From the NCBI GenBank assembly GCA_016182435.1, contig JACPGN010000220.1, forward strand, positions 1 to 6,615: a stretch of DNA of 6,615 nucleotides, written 5' to 3'. A program made the translations under genes and the position numbers. Shown piece after piece: positions 1 through 6,266 of the stretch. Each line of letters starts with the position of its first letter. The first letter of the stretch is position 1. Under the pieces are notes generated by a model. The model was not told the DNA's origin, searched no databases, and worked only from the letters and a program-made list of their open reading frames with translations. The stretch is from Lentisphaerota bacterium (GTDB lineage: Bacteria; Verrucomicrobiota; Kiritimatiellia; JAAZAB01).

Positions 1-285
1 ATTCCGCCCGGCAATATCCTGGTTGCCCGCAACATTTGTGTCGGCGGCCAGTGGACCGAGATCTACTGGGGCGCGACGCCGGACATGATCACGTTCGAGG
101 CCAACCTGGTGAACGGCGACCCGCAGTTCGTGGACCCGGCCAATGGCAACTTTGAGCTGAAGGAAACATCGCCGGCGTTTAAGCTCGGGTTCCAGAGAAT
201 TCCCGTAGAGAAGATCGGGCTGGTGAGAAATGCGCGGCAAGCCGCCGGCGTAGTTACCAGAGAACCAGGAACGAATAACGGATAA
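1..285 (+). CDS. C-terminal end of a right-handed beta-helix (pectate-lyase-like) protein, 5' truncated
   Basis: The reading frame is open from base 1 and ends at TAA 283-285, giving the last 94 residues of a protein whose start lies left of the window. The visible part contains DPQFVDPANGNFELKE, then SPAFKLGF and a closing IPVEKIGL. From family knowledge, this is the usual C-terminal ending of secreted right-handed parallel beta-helix proteins in Planctomycetota and Verrucomicrobiota, where the last coil is followed by an 'F..I....GL' strand. Such proteins are usually exported and bind or cleave polysaccharides, but no catalytic residues are visible here, so no activity is claimed. The gene converges on guaB with only 20 bp between the two stop codons. 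I see no intrinsic terminator in that gap. The internal ATG at 85 is not a credible start because the same fold continues upstream of it. Confidence 0.68.
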   Translation: MPPGNILVARNICVGGQWTEIYWGATPDMITFEANLVNGDPQFVDPANGNFELKETSPAFKLGFQRIPVEKIGLVRNARQAAGVVTREPGTNNG

Positions 286-305
286 CCGGCAAGTCCTCAA
301 TGCCC

Positions 306-1808
306 TCAGGGCTCCAGGAAGCTGGCGGAGTAGTTGGGGGCTTCCTTGATGATTTTCACGTCGTGGACGTGGGCCTCGCGGACGCTGGCCGGCGAAACGC
401 GGACGAAGCCGGCGCGCTGCTGAAGTTCAGGAACGGTGCGGCAGCCGCAATAACCTAACGCCGCCTTCAGCCCGCCGCAGAACTGCCCAAGCACTTTCTC
501 TAAGCTGCCGGAGAACGGCACAATGCCTTCCACGCCCTGGGGCACCAGCTCATCCTCGCGGGCATCGCTCTGGCCATAACGCTCGCGGCTACCCAGGGCG
601 GTCTTCATCGCGCCCAGACTGCCCATCCCGCGGTAGACCACGTATTGACGGCCCTGGTGGATGATTTTCTCGCCCGGGCTTTCGTTGGTGCCCGCCAGCA
701 CCGAGCCCATCATGACCGTGTCCGCGCCGGCGGCAATGGCTTTGGGCACGTCGCCCGAATAGCGGATGCCGCCATCGGCAATGACCGGGATTTCTCCGCG
801 CAGGGCCTGGGCGCATTCGTAAATGGCGGAAACCTGCGGGACACCGACGCCGACTACCACGCGCGTCGTGCAAATTGAACCGGGGCCGATGCCCACTTTC
901 ACGGCGTCGGCGCCGGCCTTGCGCAGCGCCAGCGCGGCCTCGCCGGTGGCGATATTGCCCGCCACCACGTCAATTTCCGGGAAACGGCGCTTGACCCATT
1001 GGCACATGGCGATGACGCCCTGGCTGTGGCCGTGGGCCGTGTCAATCACCAGCACGTCCACGTCCTTGGCCGCGAGCGCTTCGACGCGTTCCTGGTCGTT
1101 GGGTCCTATGGCGGCGCCCACGCGCAGGCGATGGCGGGCGTCGCGGTTGAAGAGCGGCTGCGCATTTTCGATCAGCATGCTGACATCGGTGAAGCTGTAA
1201 AGGCCGACCAAGCGGCCGTTTTCCACCAGCGGCAGCTTGCCGATCTTGTTGCGCTTCATGATGGCGTAGGCTTCCTCCAGGGAGGTCTGCGGCGGAGCGG
1301 TGATAACGGCCGTGGTCATGATCTCGGCCACGCGCGCTTTATCGTCATGGGCGAACTTCATATCCGCCCCCGTCAGGATGCCCACGACGGAATCGTTTTC
1401 GTCCAGGATCGGGAAGCCCGAGAAATTGTAGCCCTTTTCGCCCTTGCGCGCCTTGACCTGCTCGAGCGTGTCGCCAGAGCGGAAAGTGATCGGATTGCGG
1501 ATCAGCCCGTGCAGGTGATGCTTGACGGCATCCACCGCGCGGCTTTGCCGGGGAATATCCTGATTCTTATGAATGATGCCGATGCCGCCCAGCATGGCCA
1601 TGGCAATGGCCATCCGGCTTTCCGTCACGGTATCCATCGCGGCGCTGACAAAGGGGATATTAACGCTGATGCGGGTAGTAAGCCGGCTGCTGATATCGGC
1701 CTCCTTGGGCAGGAAGTCGGCATAGCGCGGAATCAGCGAAACGTCGTCAAACGTAATGCCGCTGCCCGCCGTCGCCATAAACGCGGCCATTGGACGCTCT
1801 GATTTCAC
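306..1808 (-). CDS. guaB: Inosine-5'-monophosphate dehydrogenase (IMPDH)
   Basis: This cytosolic enzyme oxidises IMP to XMP with NAD+, the committed and rate-limiting step of guanine nucleotide synthesis. At 500 residues it is close to the usual bacterial length (E. coli about 488) and looks intact. The N-terminal part of the TIM barrel begins at about residue 18 ([10 protein letters not shown]). Two CBS domains are inserted at about 100-215. The barrel then resumes with the NAD/IMP-site GNIATGE (285-291), the catalytic loop GPGSICTTR with the nucleophile Cys313, the phosphate-binding [10 protein letters not shown] (344-353), and GMGSLGAMK (395-402). The mobile flap carries the Arg410-Tyr411 pair (RERYGQ), followed by VEGIVPFSG. 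The start is GTG at 1808-1806, chosen because a good AAGGAG Shine-Dalgarno lies 10 nt upstream, while the next ATGs, 18 and 30 bases inside, have none. No guaA is adjacent. The gene is monocistronic here, with REP-like hairpins upstream of its 5' end. Confidence 0.97.
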   Translation of the reverse strand: MKSERPMAAFMATAGSGITFDDVSLIPRYADFLPKEADISSRLTTRISVNIPFVSAAMDTVTESRMAIAMAMLGGIGIIHKNQDIPRQSRAVDAVKHHLHGLIRNPITFRSGDTLEQVKARKGEKGYNFSGFPILDENDSVVGILTGADMKFAHDDKARVAEIMTTAVITAPPQTSLEEAYAIMKRNKIGKLPLVENGRLVGLYSFTDVSMLIENAQPLFNRDARHRLRVGAAIGPNDQERVEALAAKDVDVLVIDTAHGHSQGVIAMCQWVKRRFPEIDVVAGNIATGEAALALRKAGADAVKVGIGPGSICTTRVVVGVGVPQVSAIYECAQALRGEIPVIADGGIRYSGDVPKAIAAGADTVMMGSVLAGTNESPGEKIIHQGRQYVVYRGMGSLGAMKTALGSRERYGQSDAREDELVPQGVEGIVPFSGSLEKVLGQFCGGLKAALGYCGCRTVPELQQRAGFVRVSPASVREAHVHDVKIIKEAPNYSASFLEP

Positions 1809-1818
1809 TGCTTAGAAT

Positions 1819-1824
1819 CTCCTT
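1819..1824 (-). promoter_or_regulatory. Shine-Dalgarno site of guaB
   Basis: On the minus strand this reads AAGGAG, followed by 10 nt and then GTG. It decides the guaB start: a GTG codon rather than the internal ATGs, which have no comparable site. Confidence 0.7.
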
Positions 1825-1863
1825 ATTTATGAGAGTGTAGAGTTCTGCAAAATTATTAATTTT

Positions 1864-1918
1864 CTGTAGCCGGCGTCGCTGACGCCGGAAAATCCGCGGT
1901 CAACGACCGCGGCTACAG
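1864..1918. repeat. Pair of REP-like palindromes in inverted (head-to-head) orientation
   Basis: Two perfect stem-loops lie side by side between guaB and the kinase. The first has arms CCGGCGTC/GACGCCGG (1870-1877 and 1881-1888) around a 3-nt loop. The second has arms CCGCGGTC/GACCGCGG (1894-1901 and 1905-1912), also around a 3-nt loop. The pair is bounded by CTGTAG (1864-1869) and its complement CTACAG (1913-1918). Each half read outside-in is therefore CTGTAGCC, a G/C-rich arm ending in GTC, a short loop, and the complementary arm. The two halves are variants of one unit placed in opposite directions, as in the BIMEs built from REP units. The gap between them is 5 A/T bases. A REP-associated element is inferred from architecture alone; genome-wide copies cannot be seen from here. 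Confidence 0.75.
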
Positions 1919-1985
1919 ATAGCAACAGCCTTTCCAGGCAATTTCTGCAAGAGTCTTATGAGAGTAGTGTTAGCGCAGCCCTCCC

Positions 1986-2753
1986 TCATTTCACCGGGGC
2001 ATCCAATACTTTTCTAATGCAACTGGTCAGGCTTTCCGGACCGAACGGTTTGGGCAGAAACGCCGTGTTGACGTCCAGCGCGCTGATTTGGGCGGCAGCC
2101 TGACTGGCATAGCCCGACATATACAGCGTTTTCAAGGCGGGCCGCTTCCGGCGTAACAGCCGCACCAGCTCATTCCCATTGAGGTCGGGCATGATAACAT
2201 CGGTGAGCACCATGTCAATTGCCTTGGCGTGCCCGTCGCTGAGCGCCAGCGCCTCGCGCGGACTGGTGGTGGCAATGACGTGATAGCCTAATTCGGTCAG
2301 GACCTTGCGGATCATGGTGACGATATTGGCGTCGTCATCAACCGCCAGGATCGTTTCGTGGCCGCGCAAGAGGGCGGCTTTTGGCCGGGCGGGAGCACCG
2401 GGCTCGGCGGCTTCAGCCGATTCCGGGAAAAAAACCTTGAAAGTTGTGCCGCGCCCGACTTCCGAATACACCGTTATGTCGCCGCCAAACTGCTTGACAA
2501 TGCCATAGGTCGTGGTCAGTCCCAGACCAGTGCCTTTGCCTTTGGCCTTGGTCGTGAAAAACGGTTCGAAGAGGTGTTCCAACACCTCGGAGGTCATCCC
2601 GCAACCAGTGTCGCTCATTTCTAATATGGCATAATGGCCGGGCGCCAGACTCGGATGGGTAACACAGAAGTTTTGCTCGAGGCTCCGCCGGTGGGTTTCA
2701 ATTCCGAACTCCCCGCCGTTGGGCATCGCCGTTGGGCATTGCGTCGCGGGCAT
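1986..2753 (-). CDS. C-terminal piece of a hybrid histidine kinase: ATP-binding domain remainder plus receiver domain (frameshifted)
   Basis: This 255-residue frame carries the second half of the kinase begun at 3948. Residues about 10-112 are most of a HATPase_c domain: DTGCGM (G1 box, 48-53), LFEPFFTTK (F box, 61-69), GKGTGLGL (G2 box, 72-79) and [11 protein letters not shown] (100-110). An Ala/Pro-rich linker (about 113-130) leads to a receiver domain (about 133-252). That domain has an acidic pocket at Asp139-141, phospho-acceptor Asp185 in VLTDVIMPD, Ser213 in YMSGYA and Lys235 in FLPKPF, so the receiver looks complete. The first residues (MPATQCPTA) are an out-of-frame reading of the upstream gene; the true homology resumes at MPNGGEF. 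It lacks the N-box asparagine and the phospho-acceptor histidine, which lie in the other frame, so as a separate protein it cannot be a kinase. The ATG at 2753 is only the first available start and has no convincing ribosome site. Confidence 0.85.
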   Translation of the reverse strand: MPATQCPTAMPNGGEFGIETHRRSLEQNFCVTHPSLAPGHYAILEMSDTGCGMTSEVLEHLFEPFFTTKAKGKGTGLGLTTTYGIVKQFGGDITVYSEVGRGTTFKVFFPESAEAAEPGAPARPKAALLRGHETILAVDDDANIVTMIRKVLTELGYHVIATTSPREALALSDGHAKAIDMVLTDVIMPDLNGNELVRLLRRKRPALKTLYMSGYASQAAAQISALDVNTAFLPKPFGPESLTSCIRKVLDAPVK

Positions 2754-3948
2754 TCATGACTATGTTGATGATCACTTGCTCTAAGCGCGACACATCGGCC
2801 TTGATGTTGCTAAGGTTCGCATCCAGACGCATGGTCAACTTGATCTTTTCGCCCAGAGTGTGTCGGAGTAATTCTTCCATATTCCGGATTACGCTGTTCA
2901 GGCTCACGCTCCGGGTTTCGATGGATTCATCGCGGCTGAAGTCCAGCAGTTGGCGCGTGAGGGCCGCGGCCCGCTCGGCCGCGGAAATAATTTCCTGAAT
3001 TTCCTTGCGCTGGGGATCGTCCGGTTTGGTCGTTTTCAAGAGGAGCGCGCTGTAGCCCAGAACGGAAGTCAGCATGTTATTGAAATCGTGAGCAATGCCG
3101 CCCGCCAGTCGGCCAAGGGCCTCCATCTTGCAAGTTTGATGCTGGTTGGCTTCGGCTTTCTTGAGGGCTTCCTGGGTGGCGCGCTCCGCGGTGATGTCGC
3201 GGACAATCAGCACGGCGCCGCTAACGGCTTCGTGCTCGTCCTTGAGCGGGAAGGCTGAGACCGTGAAATAGCCTTTCAGGCGCGGTAGTTCGATGGCCGG
3301 AATTATGAAGGGCGCCGCTTCCACGGCGTGGGATACCGTCGCTCCTTGCTTCGCCTCAGCGGCCGCTCCAAAGATCGCGCGATGATCCCGCCCAACCAGG
3401 TTGCCATAAAGGGGCGCCAACCACTGGGTCATCGCGTGGTTGGCCCGCAGAATGCGGCCGGAGCGGTCCAGCAGGCACATGTAATCGGCGATGGCGTCGA
3501 ACGAGCGTTCCCATTGTCCCTGGGAGGCAACCAAAGCCCGGGCCACCGTCTGATAGACCGAGACATCCCGAAAATGCAAGATGACCACCGGCAGTCCGTC
3601 GAGAGCGCTATGCGCGACCAGCGTGATCTGGAAAGGAATTGCCCGGCCCTGGCCGCTGAGCAAGGCGCCATCCACGCTGGTCCATTCGGCGCTGGTCAGC
3701 TTGTTGAGGTTATGCGTCCATTGCTCGCGACCGTCGGCGGGAATGAAATCGGTTATTTTTTTGCCGACGAAAGCGGCGCGGGATAGCCCGCCAAAAGTTT
3801 GAAAAGTTTCGTTGGCCTCGCGGATGACGCCCGCGCGATCCAGAATGATGATCATATCCGGCGAGTGATTGAACACGTCGCGGAGCCACTTGCCCGGCTG
3901 CGCCGCGGCGTCCTTGGCCGAGTTCCCTTGATGATCGGGCGAATTCAT
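2698..3948 (-). CDS. N-terminal piece of a hybrid PAS sensor histidine kinase, frameshifted within the ATPase domain
   Basis: The 416 residues give the sensor and dimerisation half of a soluble two-component kinase; no membrane segment is visible. The first PAS domain is at about 20-130 (FNHSPDMIIILDRAGVI then VILHFRDVS). A second PAS domain is at about 146-255 (AIADYMCLLDRSGRILRAN then LIVRDIT), and a helical linker follows at about 256-276. The HisKA domain carries the H-box GGIAHDFNNMLTSVLGYSALL with phospho-acceptor His287, the HDFNN type often found in hybrid kinases. The ATPase domain starts near 350 and reaches the N-box [13 protein letters not shown] (Asn399). It then runs out of frame into DAQRRGVRN and stops at TGA 2700-2698. 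The break falls at a perfect 13-bp tandem duplication. Removing one copy restores a single 649-residue protein ending at 1986. The start ATG at 3948-3946 has only a weak GAGCAG-like ribosome site. The inducing signal cannot be inferred. Confidence 0.88.
   Translation of the reverse strand: MNSPDHQGNSAKDAAAQPGKWLRDVFNHSPDMIIILDRAGVIREANETFQTFGGLSRAAFVGKKITDFIPADGREQWTHNLNKLTSAEWTSVDGALLSGQGRAIPFQITLVAHSALDGLPVVILHFRDVSVYQTVARALVASQGQWERSFDAIADYMCLLDRSGRILRANHAMTQWLAPLYGNLVGRDHRAIFGAAAEAKQGATVSHAVEAAPFIIPAIELPRLKGYFTVSAFPLKDEHEAVSGAVLIVRDITAERATQEALKKAEANQHQTCKMEALGRLAGGIAHDFNNMLTSVLGYSALLLKTTKPDDPQRKEIQEIISAAERAAALTRQLLDFSRDESIETRSVSLNSVIRNMEELLRHTLGEKIKLTMRLDANLSNIKADVSRLEQVIINIVMNARDAMPNGDAQRRGVRN
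2714..2739. repeat. Perfect 13-bp tandem duplication causing a frameshift
   Basis: The unit CGCCGTTGGGCAT occurs twice with no gap, at 2714-2726 and 2727-2739. On the coding (minus) strand this doubles the codons for MPNG in the kinase N-box region. Thirteen is not a multiple of three, so the reading frame shifts exactly here. Deleting one copy would join the 416- and 255-residue frames seamlessly (NARDA, then MPNGGEFG). Confidence 0.95.
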
Positions 3949-3964
3949 GGTCTGCTCATAAGCA

Positions 3965-3993
3965 TTGAGTTATCTGTCATGCCGTGGTAGATT
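3965..3993 (+). promoter_or_regulatory. Candidate sigma-70-type promoter for the secreted-protein gene
   Basis: A TTGAGT element (3965-3970) and a TAGATT element (3988-3993) are separated by exactly 17 bp. Each matches the sigma-70 consensus at 4 of 6 positions. The pair lies in the 95-bp divergent region, about 50 bp upstream of the ATG at 4044, a sensible place for a promoter. The match is modest and may be chance. Confidence 0.35.
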
Positions 3994-4043
3994 ACCGCGC
4001 TGAAGGACTGGAGTAAAGGGAAATAGCTTAGTGCGAGAGAGAG

Positions 4044-4997
4044 ATGTCCGTGGCAATTAAACCGGCATGGAAAATAAGCCTTGTGGCGGCCCTTGGCCTG
4101 ATGAGCGCGCCGGCCTGGGTCGCGGCCCAGGTGGCCCTCAGCCTGACGCTGCCCTCGGCCAAAGCGCTCCTTTACGAGGATGTCATGGCCATGGTGGTTA
4201 TTGAGAACAATAGCGGTCAAATGCTGGACATTGAAGCGCGGCCTGCCCGCATCGCTACGCGAAGCGTTGCGGGCGGGCCAGGGCAGGAGCGTTTCTGGTT
4301 AGAGGTCGAACGCGCCGATGGCCACATTATTCCGCGGCGTGACGATGCGCCAGTGCTGCCGGCGGCGAAGATCATGCCCGGCGAAGCGCGCGCGTTCGAA
4401 CTCAACGTGCCCCGCCTGTTTGCCATTCGCCGTGATGGGCTATATAAAATCCGCGCCGGAGTGGAGATCAACGGCGCGCGCTTTGCCTCGCCGGAGCGAA
4501 CTCTAGAAATAGTCAACGGCTTCGAACTTAAGCGCCTGACCGCCGGCGTCCCCGGCGTCCCCGGTGCCCTGCGCACTTATATCCTCTCTTATTTTCATAA
4601 GGACAGGGTCGAAGATATTTATTTGCGGATTGAAGACGCTGACCGGACGGTCTATGGCTTGTTCAACCTGGGCCGCATCGTGCGGGTGCGGGATCCTGAG
4701 CTCAAGGTGGATGAAGCCGGCAACGCGCATGTGCTGTTTCAAACTGCCGGCCTGGCGTTTGTGCATGCGGCTTTTACGCCGTTTGCCGTGCAGTTGTTCA
4801 GCAAAAACTACGCTGGCCGCCGCGGTCAAGCCAGCCTGACGCTTCAGCCCAATGGCCAGATCGCCGTCCTGGATGGAGTCGAAATCGCGTCGGGAGAAAC
4901 TCCCGCGAAAGACAAAACGGATCTCGAAAAGACCAAAAAGAAAGCCCTCTCCGGCGGAGAGCTTGGTCCTTTGCTGCAGCCCGCGCCGGAAAAGTAA
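4044..4997 (+). CDS. Secreted protein of unknown family
   Basis: I do not recognise a named family. The 317-residue protein starts with a classical Sec signal peptide: a short basic N-region (Lys6, Lys10), a hydrophobic core at about 11-24, and an Ala-rich likely cleavage site near VAAQ (26-29). It is therefore probably periplasmic or extracellular. The mature N-terminal part (about 30-155) has alternating beta-strand segments, including LLYEDVMAMVVIENNSGQ and, later, LYKIRAGVEINGARFASPERTLEI, which suggests an immunoglobulin-like sandwich. The middle and C-terminal part (about 170-285) is also strand-rich and could be a second, propeller-like or sandwich domain. The tail from about 290 is Lys/Glu-rich and probably disordered. 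A 9-bp in-frame tandem repeat encodes GVPGVPG at 168-174, probably an interdomain linker. The start ATG has a purine-rich stretch (GAGAGAGAG) just upstream. The gene is divergent from the kinase and followed by an intrinsic terminator, so it is likely monocistronic. Confidence 0.85.
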   Translation: MSVAIKPAWKISLVAALGLMSAPAWVAAQVALSLTLPSAKALLYEDVMAMVVIENNSGQMLDIEARPARIATRSVAGGPGQERFWLEVERADGHIIPRRDDAPVLPAAKIMPGEARAFELNVPRLFAIRRDGLYKIRAGVEINGARFASPERTLEIVNGFELKRLTAGVPGVPGALRTYILSYFHKDRVEDIYLRIEDADRTVYGLFNLGRIVRVRDPELKVDEAGNAHVLFQTAGLAFVHAAFTPFAVQLFSKNYAGRRGQASLTLQPNGQIAVLDGVEIASGETPAKDKTDLEKTKKKALSGGELGPLLQPAPEK

Positions 4998-5017
4998 GGT
5001 TCGCGGGTTTTTAAGTT

Positions 5018-5036
5018 AAGGCCAGAGGCCTTTTTT
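5018..5036 (+). terminator. Intrinsic terminator after the secreted-protein gene
   Basis: AAGGCC (5018-5023) and GGCCTT (5027-5032) form a 6-bp stem around a 3-nt loop. A run of six T (5031-5036) overlaps and follows the right arm. It begins 20 bp after the stop codon of the secreted-protein gene. The stem is short, so efficiency may be moderate. Confidence 0.65.
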
Positions 5037-5046
5037 ATCTTTGGAG

Positions 5047-5066
5047 GGCGGACTTCCACGTCCGCC
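5047..5066. repeat. Short palindromic intergenic element
   Basis: GGCGGAC (5047-5053) and GTCCGCC (5060-5066) form a perfect 7-bp stem with a 6-nt loop. It sits just after the terminator and is not followed by a T-run. In form it resembles the REP-like stems at 1864-1918, but the sequence differs, so it would be a separate repeat family if it is one. Confidence 0.5.
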
Positions 5067-5096
5067 GACGGGTTTTGTGGGAGCCTCACATGCCCC

Positions 5097-5145
5097 CGAT
5101 GACCAATCGCTAGGGTGAAGCCAGGAGTAGAGCGATGACCAACCG
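5097..5145 (+). repeat. Imperfect direct repeat duplicating the start of the UroD-like gene, with a four-codon ORF
   Basis: CGATGACCAATCG (5097-5109) is repeated at 5133-5145 with one mismatch. The second copy contains the true start codon. The first copy encodes ATG ACC AAT CGC TAG (5099-5113), that is Met-Thr-Asn-Arg-stop, the same first four residues as the real protein. It is in the same frame, 36 bp upstream. It has no clear ribosome site, whereas the downstream start does. Confidence 0.5.
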
Positions 5146-6139
5146 TGAGCGCGTTTTGGCAACGCTCCGCCACCAACAGCCGGACCGTATTCCCTACCAC
5201 GTCTCCTTTACCCAGCAAGCCCGGGCGCGATTCCAGGCTTATGCGGGCGCCGATGGCCTCAAATCTCTGCAGAATTGCATGGCGATGTATGAACTGGAGC
5301 CGGCTAACGCTTGGGCGGCTCCGGCGCCGGATATCTGGGAGGACCAGTTTGGTGTCCAGTGGAACCGCGCGGTGGACAAGGATATTGGCGTGGTCTGTAA
5401 TAATTGCGTGACGCCGGAAAATGTCCGCACTTATCGTTTTCCGGACCCTGACGATCCCTCGCGCTATTCCGCGCTCAGGGATGCCTTGGCCGCCGGCCAG
5501 GACAAAAATTTCGTTGTTGGCTGTATCGGGTTCAGCCTGTTCGAGCGGGCCTGGACCCTCGCCGGCATGGAAAATGTCCTCGGGGCCATGCTCATGGATC
5601 CGGATTTTGTCAATACGCTACTGGACCGGATCCTCGAGTATAATTTGCGCGTGATTACCAATGCCTGCCGGCTGGAAATTGACGCCATGTATTTCGGCGA
5701 TGACTGGGGCCAGCAGACCGGCCTGATCATGGGCCCGCAACTGTGGCGCAAGTTTATTTATCCGCGGGTCGCCCGGATGTACCAGGCCGTCAAGGCGCAG
5801 GGCAAGTTTGTCTGCATTCATTCCTGCGGCAAGGTCCAGGAACTATTTCCCGCTTTGATCGAAGCCGGCCTGGACATCTTCAATCCATTCCAGCCGGAGG
5901 TGATGGATCCCTTTACGATGAAGAAGCAATTTGGCCGGAACTTGGCTTTTTTTGGCGGGATCAGCACCCAGCGCCTGTTGCCGTTCGGCACGGTGGCGCA
6001 GGTAAAAAAGGAAGTGCGCGAGCTGTTGAAGGTTGTCGGCCAGGAAGGCGGCTACATTGCCGCGCCGGCGCACAGTATTCCCGGCGACGCCAAGCCCGAA
6101 AATATCGCCGCCCTGCTGGACGTCCTGCAAAACCAGTAA
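5135..6139 (+). CDS. Uroporphyrinogen decarboxylase (UroD)/MtaA-family protein, not HemE
   Basis: This 334-residue protein spans a full UroD-like TIM barrel, starting MTNRERVLATLRHQQPDRIPYHV. That is the typical N-terminus of the UroD/corrinoid-methyltransferase (MtaA/CmuA-like) superfamily. It is not a haem-pathway HemE: the HemE 'MRQAGR' active-site signature near the N-terminus is absent. Later landmarks are FGDDWGQQTGLIMGP (187-201), the HxC pair in IHSCGKVQELFP (His229, Cys231), FFGGISTQ (272-279) and APAHSIPGDAKPENI (310-324). In MtaA-type enzymes the HxC motif and a C-terminal cysteine bind zinc that activates a thiol for methyl transfer. Here the C-terminal site seems to carry His313. 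Methyl transfer is thus plausible but unproven, and no corrinoid protein gene is nearby. The start is supported by AGGAG at 5123-5127, 7 nt upstream of ATG. The preceding terminator suggests its own promoter, which I could not identify. Confidence 0.87.
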   Translation: MTNRERVLATLRHQQPDRIPYHVSFTQQARARFQAYAGADGLKSLQNCMAMYELEPANAWAAPAPDIWEDQFGVQWNRAVDKDIGVVCNNCVTPENVRTYRFPDPDDPSRYSALRDALAAGQDKNFVVGCIGFSLFERAWTLAGMENVLGAMLMDPDFVNTLLDRILEYNLRVITNACRLEIDAMYFGDDWGQQTGLIMGPQLWRKFIYPRVARMYQAVKAQGKFVCIHSCGKVQELFPALIEAGLDIFNPFQPEVMDPFTMKKQFGRNLAFFGGISTQRLLPFGTVAQVKKEVRELLKVVGQEGGYIAAPAHSIPGDAKPENIAALLDVLQNQ

Positions 6140-6146
6140 GGCGCGC

Positions 6147-6175
6147 CCCGGCTTCGCTCAAGGAGCTATGCCGGG
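6147..6175. repeat. Hairpin immediately downstream of the UroD-like gene
   Basis: The outer arms CCCGGC (6147-6152) and GCCGGG (6170-6175) and the inner arms GCTC (6156-6159) and GAGC (6163-6166) are separated by a symmetrical 3x3 internal loop and capped by a 3-nt loop. It begins 8 bp after the stop codon. No proper T-run follows, so it is at best a weak or Rho-assisted terminator. It may instead be a dispersed palindromic repeat. Confidence 0.5.
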
Positions 6176-6185
6176 CGGTCCGTTT

Positions 6186-6218
6186 CTTTCCGAGCGCCGA
6201 GGGTAGGCGCGAGGAAAG
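6186..6218. repeat. Second imperfect hairpin between the UroD-like gene and the CRISPR array
   Basis: CTTTCC (6186-6191) pairs with GGAAAG (6213-6218), and CGCC (6195-6198) pairs with GGCG (6206-6209). A 3x3 internal loop lies between the two helices and the terminal loop is 7 nt. Its last base is also the first base of the next, longer inverted repeat. Confidence 0.45.
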
Positions 6219-6266
6219 GCCACGTTTTTCCGCCTTAGCGGATCCGCGCAGGTGGAAATCGTGGCC
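6218..6266. repeat. Long 49-nt inverted repeat near the CRISPR trailer end
   Basis: GGCCACG (6218-6224) pairs with CGTGGCC (6260-6266). After a small 2x1 internal loop, TTTCCGCCT (6227-6235) pairs with AGGTGGAAA (6250-6258), needing one G-U pair. The centre is the self-complementary GCGGATCCGC (6238-6247). Together this makes at least 16 base pairs in one nearly continuous stem. It is non-coding and far more regular than expected by chance. A dispersed palindromic element or a structured transcript end are both possible. Confidence 0.6.

Noticed and set aside
302..312. GCCCT/AGGGC inverted repeat at the end of guaB as a terminator
   Set aside because: It has only a one-base centre, which cannot form a hairpin loop of useful size, and there is no T-run on either strand.
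999..1802. 267-codon open frame on the + strand opposite guaB
   Set aside because: It is fully antisense to a strongly supported guaB, is His/Ala/Arg/Gly-rich with no recognisable domain, and fits a GC-rich antisense shadow frame.
1928..1939. GCCT/AGGC stem downstream of the kinase as its terminator
   Set aside because: The stem is only 4 bp and has no T-run on the minus strand, so it is too weak to call.
3328..3786. 152-codon + strand frame inside the kinase gene
   Set aside because: It is antisense to well-conserved PAS domain sequence and has no recognisable motif.
3945..4220. 91-codon minus-strand frame covering the divergent promoter region
   Set aside because: It overlaps the signal-peptide coding region of the secreted protein and has the composition of an antisense shadow.
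5135..6139. Assignment of the UroD-family gene as hemE
   Set aside because: The HemE N-terminal 'MRQAGR' signature is missing, and the HxC and PENI-type motifs fit the MtaA-like side of the superfamily.
6211..6218. GAGGAAAG, which resembles the conserved start of RNase P RNA
   Set aside because: Only these eight bases match. The rest of the conserved core is missing and there is not enough room before the CRISPR array.
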